Positions 15,836-27,451 of a stretch of DNA of 64,000 bases are shown piece after piece. A program made the position numbers and the translations under genes. The number at the start of each line of letters is the position of its first letter. Within the stretch, counting starts at the first letter, position 1. The notes under the pieces were generated by a model. The model saw nothing but the letters and a program-made list of their open reading frames with translations. It ran no database searches and had not been told where the DNA came from. Where the stretch lies: positions 186,001 to 250,000 of the forward strand of contig CAWBKK010000004.1 in NCBI GenBank assembly GCA_963789355.1, written 5' to 3'. Source of the DNA: Gaiellasilicea sp963789355. GTDB lineage: Bacteria > Actinomycetota > Thermoleophilia > Gaiellales > Gaiellaceae.

Positions 15836-17072
15836 ATGAAGAAGCAGTTGCGGCGCGTCGGACCCGGCGCGCTCATCGCACTTGCGGTTCTCGCCCTCGC
15901 AGGGCCCGTCGGCGCGTCGCGCGACGCGGCCACCACCGTCACGATCTGGACGGATGCAGACCGGAAGCCGGCCGTCGACAAGATCGCGTCGGCGTGGGGC
16001 TCGTCCCGCGGCGTCAGCGTCGTCGTCGTGCAGAAGGACTTCGGCAAGATCCGCGACGACCTCAAGACGGTGCAGGCTGAGACGGCTCCGGATGTGATCG
16101 TCGGCGCCCACGACTGGACCGGCGACCTCGCCGCCAGTGGACTCGTGCTGCCGTTGAATCCGCGCGCGGCCGTGAAGGCGAAGTTCCCGGGGTACACGCT
16201 CGACGCGTTCTCGTACGGCACCGCCGTCAAGAAGCTGTACGGCGCGCCGGTCGTGATCGAGAACATCGGCCTCGTCGTCAACACGAAGCTCGCGAAGGTG
16301 CCGACGAGCTTCGCCGACCTGCAGCGGCAGGCGCTCGCCTTCAAGCGCAAGAAGGCCGGCAACCTCGGGATCGCCGTCCAGCAGGGCGCGAACGGCGACG
16401 CCTACCACATGTACCCGTTCTTCTCCGGGCTGTGCGGTTACGTCTTCGGGAAGAACCGGGCGGGGAACCTCGATCCGTCGGACATCGGCCTGCGGAACGC
16501 GGCGTTCCTCAAGAACACGGCCAGGGTCGACACGTGGAACAAGTCGGGCCTCGTCAACGCGAAGGTCGACGACGGCGCCGCGTCGAACGCGTTCCTCACG
16601 GGCAAGGCGGCCTTCTGGCTCACCGGCCCGTGGAACGTCCGACCGGATCACGAAGGCGAAGATCTCGTTCAGGGTCGTTCAGGTGCCGGCGATCAACTGC
16701 AAGTCGGTGCCGTTCCTCGGCTCGCAGGGCTTCATGGTGACGAAGTTCTCGACGACGCACGGCGTCGAGTCGGCGGCGAAGGATCTCGTCGGCGACTACA
16801 TGATGCGAGCGGACTCGCAGCTCGCGCTCTCGCAGGCGAACGGCCGCTACCCGGCGAACACGGATGCGGCGAAGCAGGTCAAGAACACGGTGCTGAAGCA
16901 GTTCGGCAAGGCCGGCGCGGGCGGCGTCCCGATGCCGAACATCCCGCAGATGGGCAGCGTCTGGTGCGATCTCGGCGCGGCGTGGGTCAAGTCGACGAGG
17001 GGCTCCGGCGCCGTCAAGGCGCGGGTGTCGTTCTCGACCGCCGCGCGCAACATCGCGAACAAGATCGGTTAG
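15836..17072 (+). CDS. malE: Maltodextrin ABC transporter substrate-binding protein (one frameshift)
   Basis: The signal peptide (MKKQLRRVGPGALIALAVLA) is followed by a type-1 solute-binding fold: TVTIWTDADRKPAVDKIASA, APDVIVGAHDWTGDLAASG, then VVIENIGLVVNTKL, the MalE-like order of segments. An extra base near 16640 breaks the frame in the GPWNV-DRITKAKIS region. The remainder, with GSQGFMVTKFSTTHGVESAA and MGSVWCDLGAAWVKS, ends at 17072. Total length is about 411 residues, normal for the family. It is the first gene after the LacI-controlled promoter, and its permeases, ATPase and two amylases follow. Confidence 0.88.
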
Positions 17073-17155
17073 CGCCGGTCGCAGGAAGGGTGGGGCGTCC
17101 GCGGGGCGCCTCCACCGTCGTCACTCGAGCAGCGCCGACGTCCACCGACATCCGC

Positions 17156-18786
17156 GTGAGCACGACGACAGCCTCCGACGGACCCCCGCAGCGCCGTAGC
17201 GACGGCGGCGTGGGCGCTGCCGTCGCGGGCAGTCGCCGGCGCCTCGGGCCCCGTCGGTCTGGCGCTGAAGCTCATCTTCCTCTCGATCGTCAACGCGATC
17301 GCGCTCTGGGCGGCAGTCGTTCTCGCCGGCGACCGGAAGTGGGTCGCGCTCGGCGTCCTCTGGTGGCGACGGTGGCGATCGACGCGGTCTACCTGACGCC
17401 GCGCCGGCTCTTCCCGCTCAAGTTCCTGATCCCCGGCACGGTCTTCCTGCTCGCGTTCCAGATCGCGCCGATCGTCTACAACGTCGACATCGCCTTCACG
17501 AACTGGTCGACGGGACACATCCTGTCGAAGGGCGAGGCGATCGCAGGGGATCGAGCGGAACTCGCTCGCCGAGTCCCCCGAAGGCGTGCCAGTACGCTGA
17601 TGGCGCCCGGCCCGCGACGCCGACGGGACGCTCGTGCTCGTCCTCTTCGACGAGGAATCGGGCGCCGGGTTCGTCGGCACCAAGGACGGGCTCGAGGAAG
17701 CGCCCTCCGGCTCGGTCGCGATCGACGAGAACGGCGAGGTGACCTGCGGCGCCGGAGGGGTACGACGCTCGTTCCCGCAGCGACCAGTTGCTCGCGCTCG
17801 ACCGGCAGCTCGCGGCGTTACACGGTCCCCGTCGGCGGCGACCGGGCGATCCGGCCCGAGGGATTCGACACGGCGCTCGAGCTGCAACCGACGCTTCGCT
17901 ACGACCGCGCCGCCGACACGTTCACCCGGATCGACGACGGGGTCGTCTTTCGCAACAACGACCGCGGCTCGTTCGTCGCGGCCGGCGGCGAGGAGCTCGA
18001 GCCGGGCTGGCGCACGGGCGATCGGCCTCGACAACTTCGCCGCGTCGTCAACGACCCGCTCGTCCGCGACCCGTTCGTCCGCGTCTTCGTCTGGACGTTC
18101 GTCTTCGCCGGCCTGACCGTGCTGTTCTCGTTCGCGCTCGGGCTCTTCCTCGCGATCGTGCTCGACAAGCCCGAAGCTGCGCTTCCAGCGCACCTACCGG
18201 TCGCTGCTCGTGATCCCCTACGCGATCCCGGGCTTCCTCTCGCTCCTCGTCTGGGCAGGGGCTCCTGAACGACGACTTCGGCGTCGTCAACAACGTGCTG
18301 GGCACGAGCGTTCCGTGGCTCTTCGATCCGAACTGGGCCAAGGTCTCGATCATCCTCGTCAGCGTCTGGCTGACGTTCGCCCTACTTCTTCCTCGTCGCG
18401 ATGGGCGCGCTGCAGTCGATCCCCGCCGAGCTGATCGAGGCGGCGAAGGTCGACGGCGGCGGCCGCACGCAGATCTTCCGGCGGGTCACGCTGCCGTTGC
18501 TGCTGGTCGCGGTGGCGCCGCTCCTGATCGCGTCGTTCGCCTTCAACTTCAACAACTTCGGGAACATCTACTTCCTCACCGGGCGGCGGGCCGCCGTCGA
18601 ACGACCAGTCCGTCGCCGGCGCGACCGACATCCTGATCACGTACACGTACAAGATCGCCTTCGAGTCCGGGAAGGGACAGGACTACGGGCTCGCAAGCGC
18701 CGTCTCGATCCTGATCTTCTTCATCGTCGGCGACGATCTCGGCGGTCTCCTTCTGGCGCTCGAAGTCACTGGAGAACCTGGCATGA
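17156..18786 (+). CDS. malF: Maltodextrin ABC transporter permease MalF (many frameshifts)
   Basis: At least six one-base frame changes are needed. In order the pieces read a first helix (LKLIFLSIVNAIALWAAVVL), FLIPGTVFLLAFQIAPIVYN, a long non-membrane insert (LVLVLFDEESGAGFVGTKDG; FVAAGGEELEPGWR), then VFVWTFVFAGLTVLFSFALG, LLVIPYAIPGFLSLLVWAG and the EAA coupling loop AAKVDGGGRTQIFRRVTLPL. The end is SAVSILIFFIV to ENLA. The large extracytoplasmic insert between early helices is the MalF-specific P2 loop, which favours maltose/maltodextrin over other sugars. The start GTG at 17156 is tentative. The stop overlaps malG (ATGA). Confidence 0.78.
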
Positions 18787-19734
18787 GCGACGATCGACGA
18801 GCTCGCAAACGTTCGTGGCGCAGCCGAGCCGGTTGCGGTCGAGAAACGCCCCCGCCGCCGGCCCGACCTCGGCGACATGTGGTGGCGTCACCTCGTCGCG
18901 ATCGTCGCGCTGCTGCTTCGCGCTCTTCCCCGTCGTCTACATCGCGTCGGCCGCGTTCAACGTCGACGAGACGCTCACCGGCACCTCCCTGATCCCACGT
19001 GACGTGACGCTCGACAACTTCCGCACGATCCTCTCCGGCACGGTCAACATCGCAGGGGCCGACAACGACATCCCGTACATCGACCTGGTATCGGAACACG
19101 CTGGTGATCGCGTCCGCGACGGCGATCCTGACCGTCATGCTCGGTGCCCTTGCCGCCTACGCGTTCAGCCGCTTCCGCTTCAAAGGCCGCCGGATCGGGA
19201 TGCTGACGCTTGCTGCTGATCCAGATGTTCCCGCAACTGCTCGCCGTCGTCGCGATCTACCTGATCGTCCTGAACACCGGCGACGTGTTCCCGGTCCTCG
19301 GGTTGAACAGGCTCACCGCCCTCACCGTCGTCTATCTCGGCGGCGCGATGGGGGTGAACGCGTGGCTGATGAAGGGCTTCTTCGACACGATCCCCGCCGA
19401 GCTCGACGAGTCGGCGCGCGTCGACGGCGCCACGCCCTCGCAGGTGTTCTGGGGCGTGATCCTGCCGCTCGCCGCGCCTGTGCTCGCGGTCGTGGCCCTC
19501 TTCTCGTTCGTCGGCGTGATCAACGAGTACGTGATCGCGAGCGTCCTCCTCCAGGAGCGCGACAACTTCACGCTCCCGATCGGGCTGCGCTCCTTCATCG
19601 ACAAGCAGTACGCCGAGCAGTGGGGCATCTTCTGCGCCGGCGTGCTGCTCGCCGCCGTCCCGGCGGTCGTGATCTTCCAGTTCCTGCAGCGCTTCATCGT
19701 CTCCGGCCTGACGCAGGGCTCGGTCAAGGGATGA
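18783..19734 (+). CDS. malG: Maltodextrin ABC transporter permease MalG (frameshifted)
   Basis: The first half is broken at several points, near 18820, 18915, 19088 and 19210. Recognisable pieces are FALFPVVYIASAAFNVDETL, SLIPRDVTLDNFRTILSG, LVIASATAILTVMLGALAAY and AFSRFRFKGRRIGM. From 19210 the frame is open to the stop and contains LLIQMFPQLLAVVAIYLIVL and the EAA loop ELDESARVDGATPSQVFWGV. It forms the second membrane subunit with MalF and is driven by the malK product. The start ATG overlaps the malF stop by four bases, and the GH13 gene overlaps the malG stop likewise. Confidence 0.82.
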
Positions 19735-21537
19735 GCTTGGTGCAGTCGCGTTCGCTCGTGGAGACGGCTCTCTCCCAGCCTCACCACGACGGCTCGGAGC
19801 GGTACGTCCTCGAGCGGCCGGCGGAGCTCGGCGACACCGTGTCGTTGCGCCTGCGGGTGCCGCGCGGCACCGACGCCGACGGTGTCGTCCTCCGCTTCGT
19901 CCAGGACGGCGAGCCGCGCTCGGTCCTGGCGGTCGTCGACGAGGAAACCGACACGGACGTCTGGTACCGGGCCGCGTTCACCGCCGAGAACCCGGCGACG
20001 CGCTACCGCTGGCTGCTCTCGGGCGGCACGGCCGGGTACGCATGGGTCAACGGGCTCGGCGTCGTCGGTCACGACATCCCGGACGCCGACGACTTCGTGA
20101 TCGCGATCGACCAAGGCGGACCCGACTGGCATCTCGGCTCGGTCGCCTACGAGATCTTCCCCGACCGCTTCGCCTCGTCGGGCGACGGCGTCGACGCGCC
20201 GGCGTGGGCGGTCAAGCGCGAGTGGAGCGTGCTGCCGACGGGCCGCGGCGCCGAGACGCCCTTCGAGCTCTACGGTGGAGACCTGGCGGGAATCGAGGCT
20301 CGCCTCGAATACGTCGAGAGCCTCGGCGCCGACCTTCTCTACCTGACACCGTTCTTCCCGGCCGGCAGCACACACCGCTACGACGCAACCTCGTTCGAGC
20401 ACGTCGACCCGCTGCTCGGCGGCGATCAGGCGCTCCGCTCCCTTGTCGACGCGGCCCACGCGCGAGGGCTTCGAATTGTCGGCGACCTGACGCTGAACCA
20501 CACCGGCGTCGGCCACGAGTGGTTCGCGGGCGAGCGCGACTTCTACTTCTTCGACGACGCGCTCCCGCACGGCTACGTCTCCTGGTTCGGCGTCAAGGCA
20601 CTGCCGAAGCTCGACTGGAGCTCGACCGTGCTGCGCGAGCGGATGGGAGCGGTCGCCCGCCGCTGGCTCGATGCCGGCCTCGACGGCTGGCGGATCGACG
20701 TCGCCAACATGACCGGCCGCCATCGCGACGCCGATCTCGCGCACGACGCCGCCCGCGCGATCCGCGCCGTGCTCGACCCGGAGCAGCTGCTGGTGGCGGA
20801 GCATGGCCACGACTTCCGGGACGATCTCGGCGGCGGCGGCTGGCACGGGACGATGAACTACTCCGGCTTCCTCAAGCCCGTCTGGCAGTGGCTGCGAGCC
20901 GAGCACCTGCCGGACGAGCTCGAGCGTCGCTTCTGGGGCACCCCAGTGGGGCTGCGGCGGCTGGACGGCGCTGCTGTGACGGCGACGATCCAGGCCTTCC
21001 GCGCCGGCGTTCCCTGGCAGTCGACGCTGCACTCCTGGAACGTGCTCGACAGCCACGACACGGCGCGCTTCCGCACCGTCAGCGGGTCGCACGGGCTGCA
21101 CGAGGTCGGGATCGGCCTGCAGATGACGATGCCCGGCGTGCCGATGATCTTCGCGGGCGACGAGCTCGGGCTCGAGGGTGACTGGGGCGAGGACGGCCGG
21201 AGGACGATGCCCTGGGGCAACCCGGAGGCGTGGGATGCCCGGTTACTCGAGGTCTATCGCCGGCTCATCGCGCTGCGGCGCTCCTCCGACGCGCTCGCGC
21301 GCGGCGGCTGCCGTTGGGCGCACATCGACGCGGACTGCATCGCCTATGTCCGGGAGACGCGCTCCGAGCGGCTGCTCTGCCTCGCGAGTCGCGACGCGCA
21401 CGCTCCGCTCCGCCTGCCGCTCGCTCTCCTCGGCGCCCGAGCGCTGGAGACGCTGTACGGGGGCGAGCCGACCCTCGAGTCCGGTGACGCCGTGCTCCCC
21501 GCCGACGGTCCCTCATTCCACCTCTGGAGGCTCAGCG

Positions 21538-21545
<8 letters not shown>
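19731..21545 (+). CDS. Cytosolic GH13 alpha-glucan hydrolase (neopullulanase/maltodextrin glucosidase type)
   Basis: A 604-residue glycoside hydrolase without signal peptide. An N-terminal beta domain (residues about 10-120) precedes a GH13 barrel. Catalytic residues are visible as the nucleophile Asp in GWRIDVANMTG, the acid/base Glu in LLVAEHGHDF and the transition-state Asp in NVLDSHDTARF, with region I DLTLNHTGVGHEWF. The N-terminal domain plus barrel is the layout of neopullulanase and MalZ-like enzymes, which cut imported maltodextrins. It lies inside the transporter operon, overlapping malG by four bases and malK by eight, and complements the secreted amylase encoded at the end. Confidence 0.9.
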
Positions 21546-22702
<1,157 letters not shown>

Positions 22703-22719
<17 letters not shown>

Positions 22720-24833
22720 CGCAGCGCTCGTCGCGGGGCTTCTCGCAGCGCTCCCGGCGGCCGCCGCGCCGACAGCGACCGCGCCGCCGGCTCCGACCGG
22801 CTCGGCGCTCGCGATCCTCGGCAAGGCGCCCACGCGGACGCCGATCGCCTCGCAGCGGATCTACTTCGTCTTCCCGGACCGGTACGCGAACGGCGATCCG
22901 GCCAACGACCGCGGCGGCAAGACCGGCCTCCGCGGCGTCACGGGCTTCGACCCGGCCGACTCGGGCTGGTTTCACGGCGGCGACTACCGCGGCCTCACCG
23001 ACGACTGCAAGACGCCGACGCGAGGGCTGGCGAGGATCGAGGCGCTCGGCTTCAACGCGGTCTGGGTGACGCCTCCTGTGAAGCAGAAAGCGGTGCAGGC
23101 GTCGAGCGCGGCCTACCACGGCTACTGGGGCCTCGACTTCACGACTGTCGACCCGCATCTCGGCACCGAGCAGGACTTTGCGGCGTTCGTCGCCTGCGCG
23201 CACACGCTCGGGCTGAAGGTCTACCTCGACGTCGTCGTCAATCACACGGCCGACGTGATCCTGCCGACCGGCGGCACGACGTGGATCGGCCCCGAGGACA
23301 AGCCCTACCGCGACTGCCGCGGCAAGGTCTTCCAGCCGGCCCGGTACGCGCTCGGGCGCCTGTTCCCGTGCCTGAAGGCCGACACGATGCCGCGGCCGCC
23401 GCTCGTGCTCGCCGCCGAGCGCACGGTGAAGAAGCCGGCGTGGCTGAACGACGTGCGCCGCTACCACAACCGCGGCGACGTCAGCTTCGACTCGTGCAGC
23501 GAGCTCTGCTTCGAGCAGGGCGACTTCTTCGGCCTCGACGACCTGTTCACCGAGCAACCCTCGGTGGCTCAGGCGCTCGCCGAGCTCCACGCGGACTGGA
23601 TCCGGAAGTACAAGGTGGACGGCTTTCGCGTCGACACCGCGCGGCACGTGAACAGGGACTTCTTCGCGGTCTGGGTGCCGCGTGTCCGCGCGGCCGCGCG
23701 GGCCGCAGGAGTGCGCGACTTCGAGCTCTTCGGCGAGGCGTTCCTCACCAGCGCGATCGACCTCGCGCCGTTCGTGCGCGAGCGCGGGTTGCCGAACGTC
23801 CTCGACTTCCCGCTTCAGGACGCGATCGTCGGGTTCGCATCCGGGCAGGTCGGCGCTCGCGGCATCGCCACCCGGCTCGAGGACGACGACTACTTCCAGG
23901 GCCCGAGCGGGAACGCCCACACGCCGCCGACGTTCCTCGGCAACCACGACATGGGCCGCGGGGCCGCCTTGATCCGCTCCCGTTCAGGCGTCACGGGTAC
24001 GGCCTGGCTCCGGCGCGTGCTGCTCGCGCACGACCTGCTCTACCTCCTTCGCGGCGCGCCGGTCGTGCTCTACGGCGACGAGGTCGGTCTCGCCGGCGGG
24101 GGCGGCGACAAGGCCGCGCGGCAGGATCTCTTCCCGACGCAGGTGCGGGAGTGGCAGACCGAGCAGCGGGTGGGGAGCAGCCCGATCGGGACGCGCTCGT
24201 CGTTCGACGCGGCCGCGCACCCGGTCGGCGAGCGCCTGAAGCGGCTGGGGGCTCTGCGCGACGCGCATCCCGCCCTCGCGACCGGCGCCGGTGTCGTCCG
24301 CAAAGCGGCGGGCGGCGTGCTCGCGGTCAGCAGAATCGACGCCGCCGGCCGTCGCGAGTATCTCGCCGTCTTCAACGCGGGCACCGCTCCCGCCCGGATC
24401 ACCGTCCGCACCGCGACGCCACGTTCGGCGTGGCGGGCGGTCCTCGGAAGCGGAGGCGGGACGAGCACCGCGATCGGCGATCTGACGCTGACCGTGCCCG
24501 CGACCACCAGTGTTCTCTTCCGGGCCGAGGCGCAGATCGCGCTCGCGAAGCCGGTGGCGCCGACGCTGAAGGTTGCGCCCGACGACCTCAGCGAGCTGCT
24601 CGCGGTGAGCGCCACTCCCGGCGGCTCGAGAACGGTGAGCGTTGCATTCGCGGTGAAGCGCGCGCGGAGTGGCTGGCGGCGGCTCGGCGCCGACGACTCG
24701 TTTCCCTATCGCACCTTCGTCGACCCGCGCGACTTCCGGCGCGGCGAGGTGGCGTCACGTGGTCGCGATCGCCCGCGGGCTCGACGGCAGCCTCGCGGTC
24801 TCGGCCGTCACCCGGGTCGTCCCGCGCAGCTGA
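22703..24833 (+). CDS. Secreted GH13 alpha-amylase family enzyme (frameshift near 3' end)
   Basis: A signal peptide (MRRFGSAALVAGLLAALPAA) marks export. The GH13 barrel starts near IYFVFPDRYANGDPANDR and shows region I YLDVVVNHTADV, the nucleophile in DGFRVDTARHVN, the acid/base Glu in FELFGEAFLTS and the third acid in FLGNHDMGRGA. C-terminal beta domains follow. Near 24755 the frame breaks; one shift gives HVVAIARGLDGSLAVSAVTR and the stop at 24831-24833, a better C-terminus than the arginine-rich read-through to 24877. It presumably degrades starch outside the cell to feed the MalEFGK importer. Confidence 0.88.
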
Positions 24834-24978
24834 CCGTAGGGCCGCCCCTCCTTCGAGGTACCCCGCCCACACTCTGATTACAGGCCGCTGACCGAACCCG
24901 AACCCGATCGTCCTCCGCGCCTTACGTGCCGAGCCGATGGTGCTCTCGAGGCAAGCAACCCACAAGGAGGAAAGCACC

Positions 24979-25515
24979 ATGCAGGTCAGCATTCGCATCG
25001 TTGCGTTGACTGCGCTGGTCGCGCTCCTCGTTCCCGTTGCCGCGGTTGCGAAGGACGCGAGAGTCAAGGGCCCGACGGCACTCGTCGGCGCCGGCTACTT
25101 CGGCGGCGAGCTCGAGCTCGCGCTGGAGGACGGCCAGCGGCCCGTTCGCATCGCCGGGCGCGGCCCCGGCTACATCGGCGTCCTCGACCTCGGCGGCGAC
25201 CTCAGGATTCGCTGCGTCGGCAAGGGCCGGGTTCAGAAGCAGGAGACCGAGCAGGGGACGGTCCACCGTTGCGCCGGTCGTCAGGGCGGTCAGGTCGTCC
25301 TGCTCGGAAGCCACTTCAGCTTCCGCGGCTTCGCGAAGCACTACACGGTGACTCTGCCGGCAGGGGCGAGCGGCACCTGGCACGGCCGTTTCGTCGTCCG
25401 TGGCGAAGGCGAGGAACGGAACGCTCCGGAGCGGGCGCCGAAGCCGGCCCGCGAAAGCGAGGAGATCCCCTCGCTCGACGAGCTCGCTGAGATGCTCGGC
25501 GCGCTGGACGGCTAG
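24979..25515 (+). CDS. Secreted protein of unknown function, 178 aa
   Basis: A strong Shine-Dalgarno (AAGGAGG at 24964-24970) precedes the ATG. An N-terminal signal peptide (MQVSIRIVALTALVALLVPV) ends around AAVAKDA. The mature part is beta-rich and glycine-rich (ALVGAGYFGGELELALEDGQ; GPGYIGVLDLGGDLRIRCVG) with two cysteines, then a charged helical tail (EEIPSLDELAEMLGALDG). I do not recognise a family. It is alone on the plus strand between the amylase and the convergent NlpC/P60 gene, with which it overlaps by four bases. About 145 bases upstream hold no other gene that I can see. Confidence 0.7.
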   Translation: MQVSIRIVALTALVALLVPVAAVAKDARVKGPTALVGAGYFGGELELALEDGQRPVRIAGRGPGYIGVLDLGGDLRIRCVGKGRVQKQETEQGTVHRCAGRQGGQVVLLGSHFSFRGFAKHYTVTLPAGASGTWHGRFVVRGEGEERNAPERAPKPARESEEIPSLDELAEMLGALDG

Positions 25516-26543
25516 AGCAGGCCTGCTTCGCGCAGCGGTCGCCGGGCCCAGGCAAACCGGTCGCGGTACCACCCTTCGAACGGATGGAGGGTGGTGCCGT
25601 TCCTGGACGAGTGGACGAGCCAGCCGCCGCCGAGATAGATGCCCGCATGGTCGACCTGCGCCGGCTTCGACTTCGGCCCCAATGCACCCTGGAAGATCAG
25701 GTCGCCGGGCTGCAGGTTCTCGACCTTCTTGATCCGCTGCGCGGGCGGCACCTCGCCCGACATCTCGTAGGTCGTGCGGCCACGGAGAACGGATGCGAGC
25801 GCCGACGCGCCGGGAAACGGTTCCAGCTTGAAGACTCTCCAGACGAAGCCGGAGCAGTCGAAGCCGCCCGGAAGCTGCGTCCCGTCCCAGAGCTGTTGCG
25901 AGGCCTCCGAGGTGCCGCCCCAGATGTACGGCCAGCCGACGAACGAGACGGCACGCCGGAGGACCTGGCGCTGTGTGCCGGTCAGCTCGGGGAGGACGAT
26001 CAGCTCGGTCAGCGACCGGATCCGCTCCTGCTCCCAGCCGGAGAGGGCGAGCACGCGCGCGAGCGAGTACGCGGCCTCGGCTCGAGTGGCCGGGTCGGAC
26101 AGACCGACCTCGAGCGCATCCTCGGCGGCGGGGTGGTTGTAGCGGAGCCCGAGCAGGCGCGCGATCGTCTCCGTGCCCGCCCCTGCCTTCGGCGCGAGCC
26201 CGGCGTCGCGGAGCGCGGCCGTGACGGAGCGGGCGGCGTCGCCGAGCCCGAGGAAGCCGACGAGGGCGGCGTCGAGCTCGCGGATGGTGACGGCGCGTCC
26301 GGGGGTGGTCAGCGGATAGCGGTAGGCCACCGGCTCCTCTGCGAGCAGTGAGAGCGTCTCGAGCGAGTCCGCCAGCACGCGCTGCGTCAGCGGCTGCCGC
26401 GGCTTGAACGAGGCGACGGAGTCGGCGAGCAGGCCGGCCTCGACGACGGCTTCGATCTGCGGCTGCGCCCACGAGCGGTCGGCCGCGGCGGCGGTCGGGA
26501 CCAGGCAGAAAGCGACGAGGGCGGAAAGGACGACGCGGCGCAT
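25512..26543 (-). CDS. Secreted NlpC/P60 cell-wall peptidase with N-terminal SLH-like region
   Basis: A 343-residue exported protein with signal peptide (MRRVVLSALVAFCLVPTAAA). Residues about 24-190 contain helical repeats resembling S-layer homology units (WAQPQIEAVVEAGLLADS ... QPLTQRVLADSLETL). Residues 195-340 form an NlpC/P60 papain-like domain with catalytic Cys230 (GGFDCSGFVW), His299 (VDHAGIYLGG) and a second polar His311 (WLVHSS). It would cut peptide cross-links in peptidoglycan, possibly anchored to the wall by the N-terminal part. It is convergent with the secreted protein gene and divergent from the alkA-like gene across 92 bases. Confidence 0.88.
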   Translation of the reverse strand: MRRVVLSALVAFCLVPTAAAADRSWAQPQIEAVVEAGLLADSVASFKPRQPLTQRVLADSLETLSLLAEEPVAYRYPLTTPGRAVTIRELDAALVGFLGLGDAARSVTAALRDAGLAPKAGAGTETIARLLGLRYNHPAAEDALEVGLSDPATRAEAAYSLARVLALSGWEQERIRSLTELIVLPELTGTQRQVLRRAVSFVGWPYIWGGTSEASQQLWDGTQLPGGFDCSGFVWRVFKLEPFPGASALASVLRGRTTYEMSGEVPPAQRIKKVENLQPGDLIFQGALGPKSKPAQVDHAGIYLGGGWLVHSSRNGTTLHPFEGWYRDRFAWARRPLREAGLL

Positions 26544-26635
26544 CTCCGTCACCCATCGGCAGCAGGGCTTTCCCGCTTGAACGCCGTAGACGGTGCCAGA
26601 GTCGTACCAGGGACGATCTGACACGCTCTCGTCTC

Positions 26636-27451
26636 GTGTTCGTCCCGCTCCCGCAGCCGTACGACTTCGAGGTCTCGACCGCGCGCTTCGACGTCTACGG
26701 GCTCGACCGCGCGACCGTCTGGCGCGACGGTGGTATCCACCGCGTCTTCGACGGTCGTGAGGTGCGGATCGAGGCTGCTCCGGGCGGGGTCGACGTGACG
26801 CCGCACGACGAGTCGATCGAGCCGCAGCTCCTCCACTTCCTCGGCCTGCCCTTCGACCTCGACGGCTTCACCGCCTGGGCGGAGGCCGAGCCCGAGCTGC
26901 ACCGACTCACCCAAGGGCTCGCGGGCTTCCGGCCACCGCTGCAGACGAACCCGTTCGAGGCCCTCGTCACCTCGATCACCGCGCAGCAGGTCTCGCTCCA
27001 GTCAGCGGCCGCGATTCGGAGCCGCTTCATCGAGCGGTACGGCACGGCCTACGAGCACGCGCACTCCTTCCCGTCCCGGCAGCGCGTTGCTCTTGCGACC
27101 GAGGACGAGCTCTTCGGACTCGGCTTCTCGAGCAGGAAGGCCGAGTACGTAGTCGGGCTCGCGCGCGCCGAGCTCGACCTCGACGCGCTCGCGGCGCTCC
27201 CGGACGAGGAGGTAACGGCGCGGCTGGTCGCGCTCCGCGGCCTCGGCGAGTGGACGGCCGACTGGTTCCTCGCGCGTCACCTCGCGCGCCCGCACGCCTG
27301 GCCGGCGGGTGACCTGGGGCTGCGCAAGGCGGTGGCCGCGTTCTATGGTGACGTGCCCGATCTTCGCGCTTTCGCGCAACGCTTCCACCCGTACGAGAAC
27401 CTGAGCGCCCACTATCTCTTGACCGGACTTCGACTCCTCCCTCCCGCGTGA
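26636..27451 (+). CDS. DNA-3-methyladenine glycosylase II / AlkA-like HhH-GPD protein
   Basis: A 271-residue base-excision repair glycosylase. The N-terminal beta domain (residues about 5-80) precedes the helical HhH-GPD domain. TSITAQQVSLQSAAAIRSRF is the family core helix, the helix-hairpin-helix is LVALRGLGEWTADWF (about 198-211), and the catalytic Asp226 lies in AGDLGLRKAV. It removes alkylated purines. The GTG start at 26636 is used; no strong Shine-Dalgarno is present. The GNAT gene overlaps the stop by four bases. No SOS-type operator is visible upstream. Confidence 0.9.
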   Translation: MFVPLPQPYDFEVSTARFDVYGLDRATVWRDGGIHRVFDGREVRIEAAPGGVDVTPHDESIEPQLLHFLGLPFDLDGFTAWAEAEPELHRLTQGLAGFRPPLQTNPFEALVTSITAQQVSLQSAAAIRSRFIERYGTAYEHAHSFPSRQRVALATEDELFGLGFSSRKAEYVVGLARAELDLDALAALPDEEVTARLVALRGLGEWTADWFLARHLARPHAWPAGDLGLRKAVAAFYGDVPDLRAFAQRFHPYENLSAHYLLTGLRLLPPA

